DNA of 14,926 bases from Deinococcus marmoris DSM 12784 (GCF_000701405.1 NZ_JNIV01000100.1:1-14926), one strand, 5' to 3'; positions 1-7,951 are shown, counted from the stretch's first letter. Numbers and translations: made by a program. The notes: generated by a model not told the origin, from the letters alone.

Positions 1-255
1 CGTAGTCTTGGTGATGGTGGTAAGTGCAGTCTTGCCCATTATAGCGTAGGTCTGATTATCAATCTGGTAGGTGGCTTGGGCCGTCTGAATGCTCTTGGCG
101 CAGGCTTGGGCGCCGGTGTCATAGGCGCGCTTCTGAGCACCCAGCAGGTTGGGGATCAGCACAGCAGCCAGGATCCCGATAATGGCGATGACGATGAGCA
201 GCTCAATCAGGGTGAAGCCTTCGGTGTTGTTCTTCATGCTGTACTTGTTGTTCAT
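1..255 (-). CDS. Type IV pilin-like prepilin, 5' part (runs off left edge)
   Basis: Reading the minus strand from an ATG at 253-255 gives 85 open codons to the window edge with no stop. The product begins with a short, positively charged leader (MNNKYSMKNNTEG) followed by FTLIELLIVIAIIGILAAV, the class III signal: prepilin peptidase would cut after Gly13, leaving Phe1 with Glu5 of the mature protein in its usual place. The hydrophobic helix is followed by PNLLGAQKRAYD, as in major pilins and pseudopilins. The protein should be inserted in the inner membrane and assembled into a pilus or type II secretion pseudopilus; which one cannot be told without the C-terminus. The start at 255 is backed by an AAGGAGA ribosome site 7 nt upstream; Met7 (237) is an alternative. 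It is probably ordinary host DNA bordering the accessory region. Confidence 0.9.
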   Translation of the reverse strand, partial: MNNKYSMKNNTEGFTLIELLIVIAIIGILAAVLIPNLLGAQKRAYDTGAQACAKSIQTAQATYQIDNQTYAIMGKTALTTITKTT

Positions 256-261
256 GGTGGT

Positions 262-296
262 TCTCCTTGTGCGCGTTCGACCTGCCGGATAATTTA
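262..296 (-). promoter_or_regulatory. Pilin ribosome site and possible -10 box
   Basis: On the minus strand an AAGGAGA Shine-Dalgarno sequence (262-268) lies 7 nt before the pilin ATG. Further upstream, TAAATT (296 down to 291), inside the AT-rich stretch TACATAAATTAT, fits a TANNNT -10 box and would give a leader of about 30 nt. No good -35 box is visible. The ribosome site is clear; the promoter is a guess. Confidence 0.4.
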
Positions 297-327
297 TGTA
301 TGGGTCCGGCCCGCCTACTTATGGCTT

Positions 328-385
328 GCAGGTGCGGGTGTCTCCCGTCCTGCTTGAGCTAACTGTACGAAGACGTTTCTTACAG
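328..385 (-). other. Two adjacent stem-loops between the repeat-protein gene and the pilin gene
   Basis: Two imperfect hairpins sit head to tail. One (328-353) pairs GCAGG with CCTGC and CGGG with CCCG across a small internal loop. The other (363-385) pairs CTGTA with TACAG and GAA with TTC inside it. Neither is followed by a T-run on either strand, so they are not convincing intrinsic terminators. They lie just after the stop of the minus-strand repeat protein (410) and before the possible pilin -10 box, so they may be 3' end or processing structures of the upstream transcript, or a structured leader if transcription starts further upstream. Confidence 0.3.
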
Positions 386-409
386 CCTCCTTTCACAGTG
401 AAGGTCGGT

Positions 410-1303
410 TCATGAAGACTCATCTTCATGATCACGGGTATGTGTCCCTGCAAGGAAAGCCGCCCAACCGTGCCACTCGCCCGCGTAGGTCTTATTCGGC
501 GTACTGGGCAGGCCCGGGTACTTGTCGTACTCGGCGGCATAATCACGAAAAGACTGAATTCCCGCAGTGTGCACCAGGCGGCTTGCCTCGGCGTATAGAA
601 GGAACCGGCGGGGTTTCGGCGCGAGGAATGCCGCCCAGCCCTCCCACTCGCGGTATAAGCGCTCCGGACTTTGCGGCAGACCTTCATGTTCGCGGTACCG
701 GGCATGGTACGTGCGGGAGTCTGTCCACCCTTGTGCCTGCACCAGTGCCTTCAACTCTGCGTACGACAGCCAGGTTTTCTCTGGTGCAGCAACGCCCAGG
801 AACGCCGCCCATCCAGGCCAGCCTGGCAGGCGCTCCGGCGCACGCGTGAGGCGTGGATCCTTAAATGCCACACGGTTGTACATCTGCCGTGTGGTCAGTC
901 CCAGTTCGCGCACCAGTCGCTGCGAGGCTGCCAGATCTAGAGGCTTATGGCGGATATCTTTCACGCTGCTCTTCCCGAGGTACACGCTCCAGCCGGGCCA
1001 GTCCGGGTAGAACGTCTGCGGGTTGCTCGCCAGACCAGGGTGCTCCCTGTAGCGCCGCCGATATTCATACTGATCCTTAATGGCCAGGGGCTTCACAGCC
1101 GTCATGGCCTCCGCGATGGGCAGAAACTTCAGTGGGCGGGACGCGAGAAAAGCTGGCCAGTTCTCCCACGAGGGCTCATATGCTTGTGGGGGGCTACTGG
1201 GCAAGCCCGGCACTTCCCGGTAGCGGGCGCGGTACTGGAGAATCGTCGAGATGCCCAGGCGTTGCACGGCCTCACGCGCCTCGTGATAGGTCAGGCGGGT
1301 CAT
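410..1303 (-). CDS. Five-repeat protein resembling the phage-integrase repeat unit
   Basis: This 297-aa protein consists of five tandem units of about 50 residues at roughly 4-54, 60-110, 121-170, 178-228 and 234-285. Each runs: L-x-x-x-EA-x-x-x-V, a G/A-I/L turn, a tyrosine/arginine-rich helix (YRARYRE, YRRRYREH, YHARYREH), then GLP-S-P-x-x-x-Y, and ends W-x-GW-AAFLG/A. The layout matches the Pfam phage-integrase repeat unit (INT_rpt), which is usually joined to a tyrosine recombinase catalytic domain; no such domain, signal peptide or membrane helix is present here. Function is unknown; DNA binding by the basic helices is an inference. Upstream of ATG 1303 only a weak GGAAAA lies near the start, which is chosen because the first repeat begins at residue 4. 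It is transcribed away from the TerB/helicase operon and shares that intergenic region. Confidence 0.85.
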   Translation of the reverse strand: MTRLTYHEAREAVQRLGISTILQYRARYREVPGLPSSPPQAYEPSWENWPAFLASRPLKFLPIAEAMTAVKPLAIKDQYEYRRRYREHPGLASNPQTFYPDWPGWSVYLGKSSVKDIRHKPLDLAASQRLVRELGLTTRQMYNRVAFKDPRLTRAPERLPGWPGWAAFLGVAAPEKTWLSYAELKALVQAQGWTDSRTYHARYREHEGLPQSPERLYREWEGWAAFLAPKPRRFLLYAEASRLVHTAGIQSFRDYAAEYDKYPGLPSTPNKTYAGEWHGWAAFLAGTHTRDHEDESS

Positions 1304-1327
1304 GTCTGGTAGTTTTCCACAGAATCT

Positions 1328-1528
1328 TCAGCCGATAAACCACTCCAGCACCGACACCATCCCGGACTGCTCCCCAGTGATGGGATCTACAGCGCGGTTC
1401 CCCATCCATGTCACTGCGCACCTCGATCTCCTCTCTTCTTCCAGTACCCTTAGCCCACAACACCACAAAGAGTCCACAGCATCAGACCACTGTAGGTCGC
1501 CGCACACCCTGCGCGGATCGGTGGCCAC
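1328..1528 (-). CDS. Doubtful 66-aa ORF, possible gene remnant
   Basis: A GTG-initiated ORF ends 24 nt before the five-repeat gene on the same strand. Its last third (GNRAVDPITGEQSGMVSVLEWF) reads like real protein, while the first half is rich in Cys and Arg and looks non-coding. A second frame over the same bases gives EIEVRSDMDGEP, also protein-like, so a frameshifted remnant of a small protein is possible. No ribosome site is seen before the GTG. No family is assigned. Confidence 0.2.
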   Translation of the reverse strand: MATDPRRVCGDLQWSDAVDSLWCCGLRVLEEERRSRCAVTWMGNRAVDPITGEQSGMVSVLEWFIG

Positions 1529-1538
1529 CTAAGTCGAA

Positions 1539-1599
1539 CACAGATCTGTGCACTTTTTGCACTGTCCCATTCGTAGAATGGACAGACTGTTGGGGAGGT
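1539..1599 (+). promoter_or_regulatory. Dyad-rich promoter region of the TerB/helicase operon
   Basis: Three dyads are packed together: the perfect 12-bp palindrome CACAGATCTGTG (1539-1550); GTGCA-5 nt-TGCAC (1548-1562); and CTGTCCCATTC-GT-AGAATGGACAG (1562-1585, one bulged C). The last spans TAGAAT (1574-1579), a good -10 box, and no -35 is evident at normal spacing, which fits an activator- or repressor-controlled promoter. TGGGGAGGT (1591-1599) is the ribosome site for ATG 1602. The dyads are seen directly; operator function is inferred. Confidence 0.5.
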
Positions 1600-1601
1600 C
1601 C

Positions 1602-4600
1602 ATGGGTCTTCGAGAATTAATCCGCGAGATGCTTGAAAAGCGAGGGGAGTTGCCAACACCGTCCGGGTCACGGGTGCCGGACAAGGTAGACCGACCTGCG
1701 ATCAACGGTGACGCCACCCAGCGCGGCACCTTGCCAGAACCAACCTTCGCGGCGCTTGAGCTCGATGATCCGGAATCGGAAGTCAGCAGCCTCCCAGTTC
1801 CCCCACAGCCGAATCAGGTCCAGCCCCCGCAGCAAGATGCGGTCGGTGGATCTGGAGAGTGCGCCGCGGTTCTGTCCGACGTTCCCAGGGTGGAGTTGCA
1901 CACAGATTTAGCAGAGGGGATCTCGCCGGCACCGGCCCCTACCCAAATAAATATGTCCGGGCGATGGTCTGCACTCCAGAATGAGGAGGCCTCGCCAGGT
2001 TCCTTCCTGTGGCAAGCACGTCAGAACGTGAATCACACGCGGGATGCTGGCGTCCACGTGCCCCTCCAGAGCTACTGGATCACCTACGATCACCTGGACC
2101 ACGGTCAGGCAGACTGGTACTACTTCTGGCGCACCCGCCTTCGTGCTGGCGAAGCCCTTCCTACCGACCTCAGCTACCTTTTCCTGCATGTCTATGAGGT
2201 CCTGAATGGGATCGGCTTTGAAACGGCCGGCGAGGCCTTCGCCCACCTGCACAACCTTTGGCTGACTTACCGCGAGGAGCATCCCACGCTGGACCGCTAT
2301 CTGGCGCCGTGGCTCACCGACTTCGTTCACTACCACCGGTTAAAGGACGCCGCCGCCCAGAGTTGGCTGACTGAGTCCGGGCACTACAGCGACGGCGATC
2401 TCGGTCTGACCAACTGGGCCCAAGACGGCGACCGCAGGAGCATGCCCGCCGCTGTCTTCGATCACCTGGTGGGCACCGCCCTCAAACAAAACAAGTTTTA
2501 CCAGGATCACCTCAACCAGGCTGAGTTAGATGATCTGTTCCGGCGGGCGCTGCTGCTCACGGACGACTTCTACACGGTGGAAACCGGCCAGTCGGTCTAT
2601 CTCCATCTGGCCCCACAACAGACCCAGCACATCATGAGGCGCACCTTCGAGAATGCCGCTTTTGAACATCCCACTTTCTGGTATCCCGCCGGCACTCTGC
2701 GGCCTTACAGCGAGGATGGCCGACTGTTTGACCTCTTCACCTGGGTGGTGCGTTTCACTGAAAATGGTGCCCGCGCGCAAGCAGGCTCCATATCGGTGTT
2801 GCAGGACGCAGAACTCCACGCGCCCCTGATGGCCTACCTGAACCCCCATCTGTTTCCAGAGAATCAACCAGAAGCGGCGCCCAGACCGAGCCCCAAGCGT
2901 CAACGTGAAGAACAGGCGATGCGCCTGTACCTCGAAGATCAGCAGAAAAGGAAGGAGGCCAGACTACAGGCCTCATCGCCTGCCCCTCAGAATACACAGC
3001 CGCCGCCACCCCCAGCCGAACAGCAACGCCGCACCGTGGCCCCCGAGGTCAGCCGACTGGCCGCGCTGCGCCAAGAATCCGAGGCGCGCCCGGAGGAAAC
3101 CCTTGACGAGGTGAAAGCTGAAGCGGCCCGCATCCTGCTGCTTGAAACGTCCTCTATCACGGTCTCTGCTCCAGTGGCTGTACCAGTGACTGTGCCGGTC
3201 CCTGTGCTGCCCACGCCGCACCCCCCACTGCCCGAGACCCTCCCCGTTATCCCCCAGAGAATGCGCCCACGAACGGTGTACGCCAATCTTTACCGGCCCA
3301 CACCAGTGCTCCCATCCCCCCAGCCAGAACACCCTTCCAGACCTGCACCGCCACCGATGCCGACGGCCTCACTGGGTGGTGCAGCACCCTTACCTCCTCT
3401 CCCTGGGGAAGCGTCCCTGAGGCCATCAGCAACTGTTCCCTCCGCTCCCCGGCCAGACCGCACTGGATCTGTCCAGTGCACCCCATCGACTCTTCTGGGG
3501 CCAGCCACCATGGCCCCCCGTAATGCACCCGTACCCCTTCCCACGGCTTCGCCGCCGACATCGGTGACCCATTCCAGCGCAGCCGTGACCCCCTCCTCTT
3601 TTCCCCTGCCCGGAGCCGTGTCCGCAGCGGTTTTACCCCTGCCTGGTCTGCCTGGGGGAGCGTCCCTGAGGGCACCAGTAACCCTTCCCCCCAGCCCCCC
3701 GCCAGACCGTACTGGGTTCGTCCAGCGCACTCCATCCATTCCTCCAGCGTTAGCTACCCTGGTCCTCCTGACCCCGCCCGTGCCCACGGCTTCACCGCCG
3801 ACATCGGTGACCCATTCCAGCGCGGCCGTGACCCCCTCCTCTTTTCCCCTGCCCGGAGCCGTGCCCGCAGTTGATTCACCCCCGCCTGGTCTGCCTGAGG
3901 GAGCGTCCCTGAGGGCACCAGCAACCCCTCCCCCCAGCCCCACGCCAGACCGTACTGGGTCCGTCCAGCGCACTCCGTCCATTCCTCCAGCGTTAGCCCC
4001 AGGCTCTTTCGCTCCGCCTGGAGTGATGCCTGGAATGGTTTCACCCCTCCCCGGTCTGCCGGCGGTGCCGATGCCCACGCCGACCATGCGGCCAGCGCCG
4101 TCCCCTGCGCCTGTTCCCAGCATCCTGCCCGCCACCGCGCCGCCACCAAGGCGGATTCGTCTCCCGGGGACAGCGCTGCCCGGTCAACCGCCGCCCCCGG
4201 CAGGAAGACCCCAGCCAGCACCGGGGCGCCTGACCCAGCGTGAGCGGGCCGAGCGCGAGGCGGTGCGCATCAGTGACCAGTACAACTGGGCCCGTGGTTT
4301 CGTGCTGCTCGCCGACAACCTGGACCGCGAGCGCTGGGGACAACTCCTCAGCAAGATCGAGCAAAAGATCTCCGAGGGGATGACGCCCGAAGAATTTGAA
4401 CTCGCGCTGCAACTGCGCGGCTACTGGCATGGGCAGAGTCATTTTCAGTCGCCGCGTACGGCGCGCTACGACAGCCTGCCCTGGGATCTGGCGCTGGCCT
4501 TGATTCGCCGCTGCGCCGGCATGCCCTGCATCGAGGAGATGATTTTTCTGATCGAGCGAATCTACGACTGCGAGCGGCTTGATCACAGTGGACGCTTCTC

Positions 4601-4721
4601 GCCCCTGCGTCATCTGTCTGCCTTCAGTCCGCGCCTGTGGGCCATTCTGGAGCAGGCCGATCCTGACCTGGATCTGGAGTACTGGCTGAGCGTGCAAGAG
4701 GCCAGATGCTTGTCCCGGTGA
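1602..4721 (+). CDS. TerB_N-like domain protein with long proline-rich linker
   Basis: A 1039-aa protein is predicted. An in-frame ATG exists at 1548, but the promoter-like box and dyads lie between it and 1602, and a GGGGAGG ribosome site directly precedes 1602, so 1602 is preferred. Residues about 157-390 resemble the TerB N-terminal domain: SYW-x-x-Y, then DLSYLFLHVYEVLN, corresponding to the GYVFLYFYGLERR block of that family, then helices with KFYQ. A charged helical stretch (about 425-515) is followed by a proline/serine/threonine-rich linker (about 520-875) containing near-identical repeats, and a compact helical C-terminal domain (about 876-1039) that may be TerB_C-like. The central acidic TerB metal-binding core is not evident. 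TerB-domain proteins accompany helicases and ATPases in DNA-processing and anti-phage operons such as Shango. The last 16 bp overlap the helicase gene, implying coupled translation. Domain assignment is by eye: fairly sure for TerB_N, weak for the C-terminus. Confidence 0.8.
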   Translation: MGLRELIREMLEKRGELPTPSGSRVPDKVDRPAINGDATQRGTLPEPTFAALELDDPESEVSSLPVPPQPNQVQPPQQDAVGGSGECAAVLSDVPRVELHTDLAEGISPAPAPTQINMSGRWSALQNEEASPGSFLWQARQNVNHTRDAGVHVPLQSYWITYDHLDHGQADWYYFWRTRLRAGEALPTDLSYLFLHVYEVLNGIGFETAGEAFAHLHNLWLTYREEHPTLDRYLAPWLTDFVHYHRLKDAAAQSWLTESGHYSDGDLGLTNWAQDGDRRSMPAAVFDHLVGTALKQNKFYQDHLNQAELDDLFRRALLLTDDFYTVETGQSVYLHLAPQQTQHIMRRTFENAAFEHPTFWYPAGTLRPYSEDGRLFDLFTWVVRFTENGARAQAGSISVLQDAELHAPLMAYLNPHLFPENQPEAAPRPSPKRQREEQAMRLYLEDQQKRKEARLQASSPAPQNTQPPPPPAEQQRRTVAPEVSRLAALRQESEARPEETLDEVKAEAARILLLETSSITVSAPVAVPVTVPVPVLPTPHPPLPETLPVIPQRMRPRTVYANLYRPTPVLPSPQPEHPSRPAPPPMPTASLGGAAPLPPLPGEASLRPSATVPSAPRPDRTGSVQCTPSTLLGPATMAPRNAPVPLPTASPPTSVTHSSAAVTPSSFPLPGAVSAAVLPLPGLPGGASLRAPVTLPPSPPPDRTGFVQRTPSIPPALATLVLLTPPVPTASPPTSVTHSSAAVTPSSFPLPGAVPAVDSPPPGLPEGASLRAPATPPPSPTPDRTGSVQRTPSIPPALAPGSFAPPGVMPGMVSPLPGLPAVPMPTPTMRPAPSPAPVPSILPATAPPPRRIRLPGTALPGQPPPPAGRPQPAPGRLTQRERAEREAVRISDQYNWARGFVLLADNLDRERWGQLLSKIEQKISEGMTPEEFELALQLRGYWHGQSHFQSPRTARYDSLPWDLALALIRRCAGMPCIEEMIFLIERIYDCERLDHSGRFSPLRHLSAFSPRLWAILEQADPDLDLEYWLSVQEARCLSR
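3540..3997 (+). repeat. Near-identical direct repeat inside the TerB-protein linker
   Basis: Two copies of a ~215-bp unit (3540-3754 and 3783-3997) are offset by 243 bp, exactly 81 codons, and differ at about 14 positions by hand count. Each encodes PTASPPTSVTHSSAAVTPSS, then a PLPG-AV segment, a GLP-GASLRAP segment and PDRTG-VQRTPSIPPALA. A more diverged partial copy precedes them (about 3400-3500: GEASLRPSA, PDRTGSVQCTPS) and a decayed fragment follows (about 4000-4060). The frame is kept throughout, so the array lengthens the linker without breaking the protein. Confidence 0.85.
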
Positions 4722-7534
4722 TCGGCAGTTTTGTCCTGGATGCCCGTGACGGACAGTTCGGAACAGTCACCGCCCATCAGGGCGACCACCTCCAGGTGAC
4801 CTGGGGAGATGGGCGCGCCGCGCGGGTTGCACGCCGCCACCTGCGCTGTGGGCTGCAAATCGGTCAGATGATCCTTGAGCAGCCCCGCAGCCTGCGGCCT
4901 TCCCTGGGCGAGGGCCGCGTGCTGGACCTGCGCACGCTGGGTGGGCGCGAGCAGGCGCTGGTCGAGTTCTGGGAACCCTCCGAGCGCCACTGGCTGCCCT
5001 GGGAAGGCCTGCTGCCGATCTGGAGCGCGCAGGCCATGTACCAGCACGGCGTCACGCCCCCCACCGGCTACGCCGAGAAATTCAGGCTGCGGCAACTGGG
5101 CCGCGCACTGCAACACTGGAACCAGACCACCGGTGCGCTGGCCCAGGTCGACATCGATCCACTGCCGCACCAGCTCCACCTGGTCCACCGCATCCTGTCC
5201 AGCGGCAACCTCAACTGGCTGATCGCCGACGACGTGGGCCTGGGCAAGACCATCGAAGTCGGGCTGCTGCTCACCGCCCTGCGCCAGCGTGGGCTGCGCC
5301 GCTTTTTGCTGGTGACCCCGGCGGGCCTCACGCGGCAGTGGCAGGCCGAACTCCGGGAGCGCTTCGGCATCACCCGGGCCATGGTCTACGGCGAGGACTT
5401 CGAGATCAGCGATCCCGACCAGTGGCCCTTGTTTGAAGTGGTCATCGGCTCCATGGACCGCTTCAAAAGTGAACGTCACCTGGAGCTGCTGCGTCAGTCA
5501 GGGCGCTGGGACATGATCGTCTTCGACGAGGCCCACCGGCTCTCGCGCAGCCTCTACGGACTGTCCTACACCACCTCTGAGCGGTACCACTTGGCCGCCA
5601 CACTGCGCGCCATGAGTGAGAATGTGTTGCTGCTCAGCGGCACGCCCCACCAGGGAAGAATCGACAAGTTCGAGGCACTGCTCGAGTTGCTGCGGCCCGG
5701 GGCCGAGTGGCGCGCGCGCATCGCCGGGCTGCGTCTGGAACCCCAGCTCCTGTCGGGGCTGGTGATCCGCAACCGCAAGGCTGACGTCACCGACGCCCAG
5801 GGCAACTTCATCTTCAAGGGCAAGGTGACCCGCTCGGTGGCCGCGCCGCAGGGCCAGGAAGAGGCCGACTTTGACCACGCGCTGCGGCGTTACCTGCGCC
5901 AGGGCTACGACGCCAGCCGCCAGGGCGGACAGGCCAGCCGCGCCATTGGCTTCGTCATGACCATCTACCGCAAGCTCGCCGCCTCCAGCGTCGCGGCCAT
6001 CGAGAAAGCCCTGATCCGCCGCCTGGCCCGCCTACGCGCCCAGCTTGAAGAGGAGTGGGCAGGCCGGGAGGACGCGGGGGCCGCACCCAGCGCCCGGGCA
6101 GCCGCCGGCGCCAGCGAGGAGGAGCGAGAGGACGACCTGTTCATCGAAAGCGAGGAGCGCGTCACCGGGGGACGCACCGAGTTCTTTGGCGGCGAGACCG
6201 AACTTCTGGAGGACCTGATCATGCTGGCCCGGGGCCTGCGCGCCAATGACACCAAGATGATGGCCTTCAACCAGGCGCTGGTGGCCACCATCTTGCAGGG
6301 TAACCCGGATGAAAAAGTGCTGATCTTCACCGAGTACCGCAGCACCCAGGACTATCTGGTTGAGGCCCTGCAAGCGCTCAAGCCAAGCAAGGTTGACGTG
6401 ATCAACGGTGGCCAGAATCTTGAGGCGCGCGCCGCAGCCATCGCCCACTTTGAAGAGGAGGGCCAGTTCCTGGTGTCCACCGAGGCCGGAGGCGAGGGCT
6501 TCAACCTGCAAAAAAAGTGCCATATCCTGGTCAACTACGATTTGCCGTGGAACCCCATGCGCCTGGTCCAGCGCGTCGGGCGCCTCTACCGGTATGGTCA
6601 GGAGAAGCCGGTGGTGGTCTTTAACCTCAACACCCAGGGCAGCCTGGACGACGAGATCCTCTTCGGGATGTATGACCGACTCGAGCACGTGGCCGCCGAT
6701 CTGGCGGGGGTCGCCGAGGAGTACAAGGACGGGCTGCAAGAGGACATCGTCGGGGAGATCGCCAGCTTTCTCGACATCGCCGACATCCTGGCTGAGGCCA
6801 GCGGACACACGCCGCAGCGCACCCAGGCCCGCATCGATGACGCCCTAGAGCGCGCGCGCCAGATGGCCGCGCAGCAAAACGACTTTCTGCGTCACTCCAG
6901 CGGCTTCGATCCCAGCGCCCTCAAGGGCGAACTTCCCATCGGCGAAGACCATCTGGTGGCCTTTGTCGAGGGCATGTTTGCCCAGCTCGGCGTGACGGTG
7001 AGTTCACGCCTCTACAGCGGCCGGGTCTGGGAGATCAAGCTCAGCGAGGACCTCCAGCAGCAACTGGGGATGAACCAGAACCAGCGGATCGCGTTTGACC
7101 GCACGCTGGCCCGCGCGGCCAAGGCCACGCTGCTCGACGCCCACTCGCGGCTTCTCGCCGCACTGTTCAGGGCCGCCGCCGCTTACGAGTTCGGAGGCCA
7201 GATCGCGGCCGCCGCGCTGCCCGGTGACCAGGTGATGTGCGGGCAACTGCGCTGGCAAGATGACCGGGGGCTGCCGCTCAGCGAACGCTACATGGCGCTG
7301 GTCCGGGACGGCGGCCAGATCCAGGTCAACCCGCCAGCCTTCAGTGAGTGGCTGCTCCGCCCCGCTGAGGACCAGCACGTCCTCGCCGCCCCGGACGCCG
7401 CAGCCTGGAGTGACTTCGAGCAGCAGATGAACGCACTGCTTTCTTCTGGAGCCACCGACGAACTTCACCCATCGGGCCACCACGTCAGCGGAATGGGTTG
7501 GAATAGCGGGGATGAGCGCCAGAACGGACCGTGA
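4706..7534 (+). CDS. RapA/SNF2-family DEAD/DEAH helicase (Shango SngC-like partner of the TerB protein)
   Basis: A 942-aa superfamily 2 helicase or DNA translocase. The first ~110 residues look like two small beta-barrels, as at the N-terminus of RapA (GSFVLDARDGQFGTV; GEGRVLDLRTLGG). Then come LPHQL, Walker A DDVGLGKT (175-182), DEAH (274-277), SGTP (311-314), an acidic, alanine-rich insertion around 450-475 before DDLF, and the C-terminal motor lobe with LIFTEYRSTQDYL, STEAGGEGFNLQ and QRVGRLYRYGQ (622-632). A further ~300-residue C-terminal region is not recognised. All helicase motifs are intact, so ATPase activity on DNA is expected. The gene starts 16 bp inside the TerB-protein gene, with GAGG 3-4 nt before its ATG, so the two proteins are probably made together and may form a complex. 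Context suggests phage defence; a RapA-like housekeeping role is less likely. Confidence 0.9.
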   Translation: MLVPVIGSFVLDARDGQFGTVTAHQGDHLQVTWGDGRAARVARRHLRCGLQIGQMILEQPRSLRPSLGEGRVLDLRTLGGREQALVEFWEPSERHWLPWEGLLPIWSAQAMYQHGVTPPTGYAEKFRLRQLGRALQHWNQTTGALAQVDIDPLPHQLHLVHRILSSGNLNWLIADDVGLGKTIEVGLLLTALRQRGLRRFLLVTPAGLTRQWQAELRERFGITRAMVYGEDFEISDPDQWPLFEVVIGSMDRFKSERHLELLRQSGRWDMIVFDEAHRLSRSLYGLSYTTSERYHLAATLRAMSENVLLLSGTPHQGRIDKFEALLELLRPGAEWRARIAGLRLEPQLLSGLVIRNRKADVTDAQGNFIFKGKVTRSVAAPQGQEEADFDHALRRYLRQGYDASRQGGQASRAIGFVMTIYRKLAASSVAAIEKALIRRLARLRAQLEEEWAGREDAGAAPSARAAAGASEEEREDDLFIESEERVTGGRTEFFGGETELLEDLIMLARGLRANDTKMMAFNQALVATILQGNPDEKVLIFTEYRSTQDYLVEALQALKPSKVDVINGGQNLEARAAAIAHFEEEGQFLVSTEAGGEGFNLQKKCHILVNYDLPWNPMRLVQRVGRLYRYGQEKPVVVFNLNTQGSLDDEILFGMYDRLEHVAADLAGVAEEYKDGLQEDIVGEIASFLDIADILAEASGHTPQRTQARIDDALERARQMAAQQNDFLRHSSGFDPSALKGELPIGEDHLVAFVEGMFAQLGVTVSSRLYSGRVWEIKLSEDLQQQLGMNQNQRIAFDRTLARAAKATLLDAHSRLLAALFRAAAAYEFGGQIAAAALPGDQVMCGQLRWQDDRGLPLSERYMALVRDGGQIQVNPPAFSEWLLRPAEDQHVLAAPDAAAWSDFEQQMNALLSSGATDELHPSGHHVSGMGWNSGDERQNGP

Positions 7535-7951
7535 TCCGGCCAGTTCTCTGGTCAGGTGTGGTGCGTGTTTTTGGAGTTGGCGTTTCCATCCTCGCCCCTC
7601 GTGGCCACAAGCAAGAGAAAGGCCGTAGACACGGGGAGGGGGAGGGGAGACCAAGAGCCCCCCGAATGGAACCTGGGGGCCTTATGGGAATGCAACAGGT
7701 TCTGAAAAAGCTGACACTGGACTGGCTGGCACCGACGGAGACCAACGTTGCAGACCCTGGACGGGCGCCTGGACTGGATCCACAAAACCCCCGGCCTGAA
7801 AAAGACGCCCAGACGGAAACGCCTGGGCGGTTTAGCCAGAGGTGGCAGACGGGCTGCCACGAGAGGTGGAGAATTTCCAGGGGGCAGGCGACGTTACAAA
7901 GAGATCCTGGACAGTGCTGGGCAGTTGAGGTCAGATCGGCTCGGAGTCGGA
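7535..7951. other. Intergenic stretch without a supported gene
   Basis: Open frames cross this stretch on both strands but show no protein-like composition, ribosome site or family features. It holds a weak hairpin just after the helicase stop (GGCCAG-TTCT-CTGGTC, 7538-7553) with a T5 run some 14 nt later, which may end the TerB/helicase transcript. It also holds a G-rich tract (7633-7647, GGGG-A-GGGGG-A-GGGG, with another G5 at 7675-7679) that could form a G-quadruplex on the plus strand, and the minus-strand terminator annotated separately. Confidence 0.5.
7799..7829 (-). terminator. Rho-independent terminator of the small minus-strand operon
   Basis: On the minus strand CGCCCAG-10 nt loop-CTGGGCG forms a perfect 7-bp GC-rich stem, followed at once by TCTTTTT (7805 down to 7799). 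It lies about 120 nt past the stop of the 95-aa gene, with nothing else between. On the plus strand the same stem is followed only by GGTTTAG, so any bidirectional action would be weak. Confidence 0.8.

Noticed and set aside
3290..4135. Long open frame (about 281 codons) on the minus strand inside the TerB-protein gene
   Set aside because: It mirrors the proline-rich linker: GC-rich repeats lacking stops on the other strand give glycine/alanine-rich nonsense. The plus frame carries the domains on either side.
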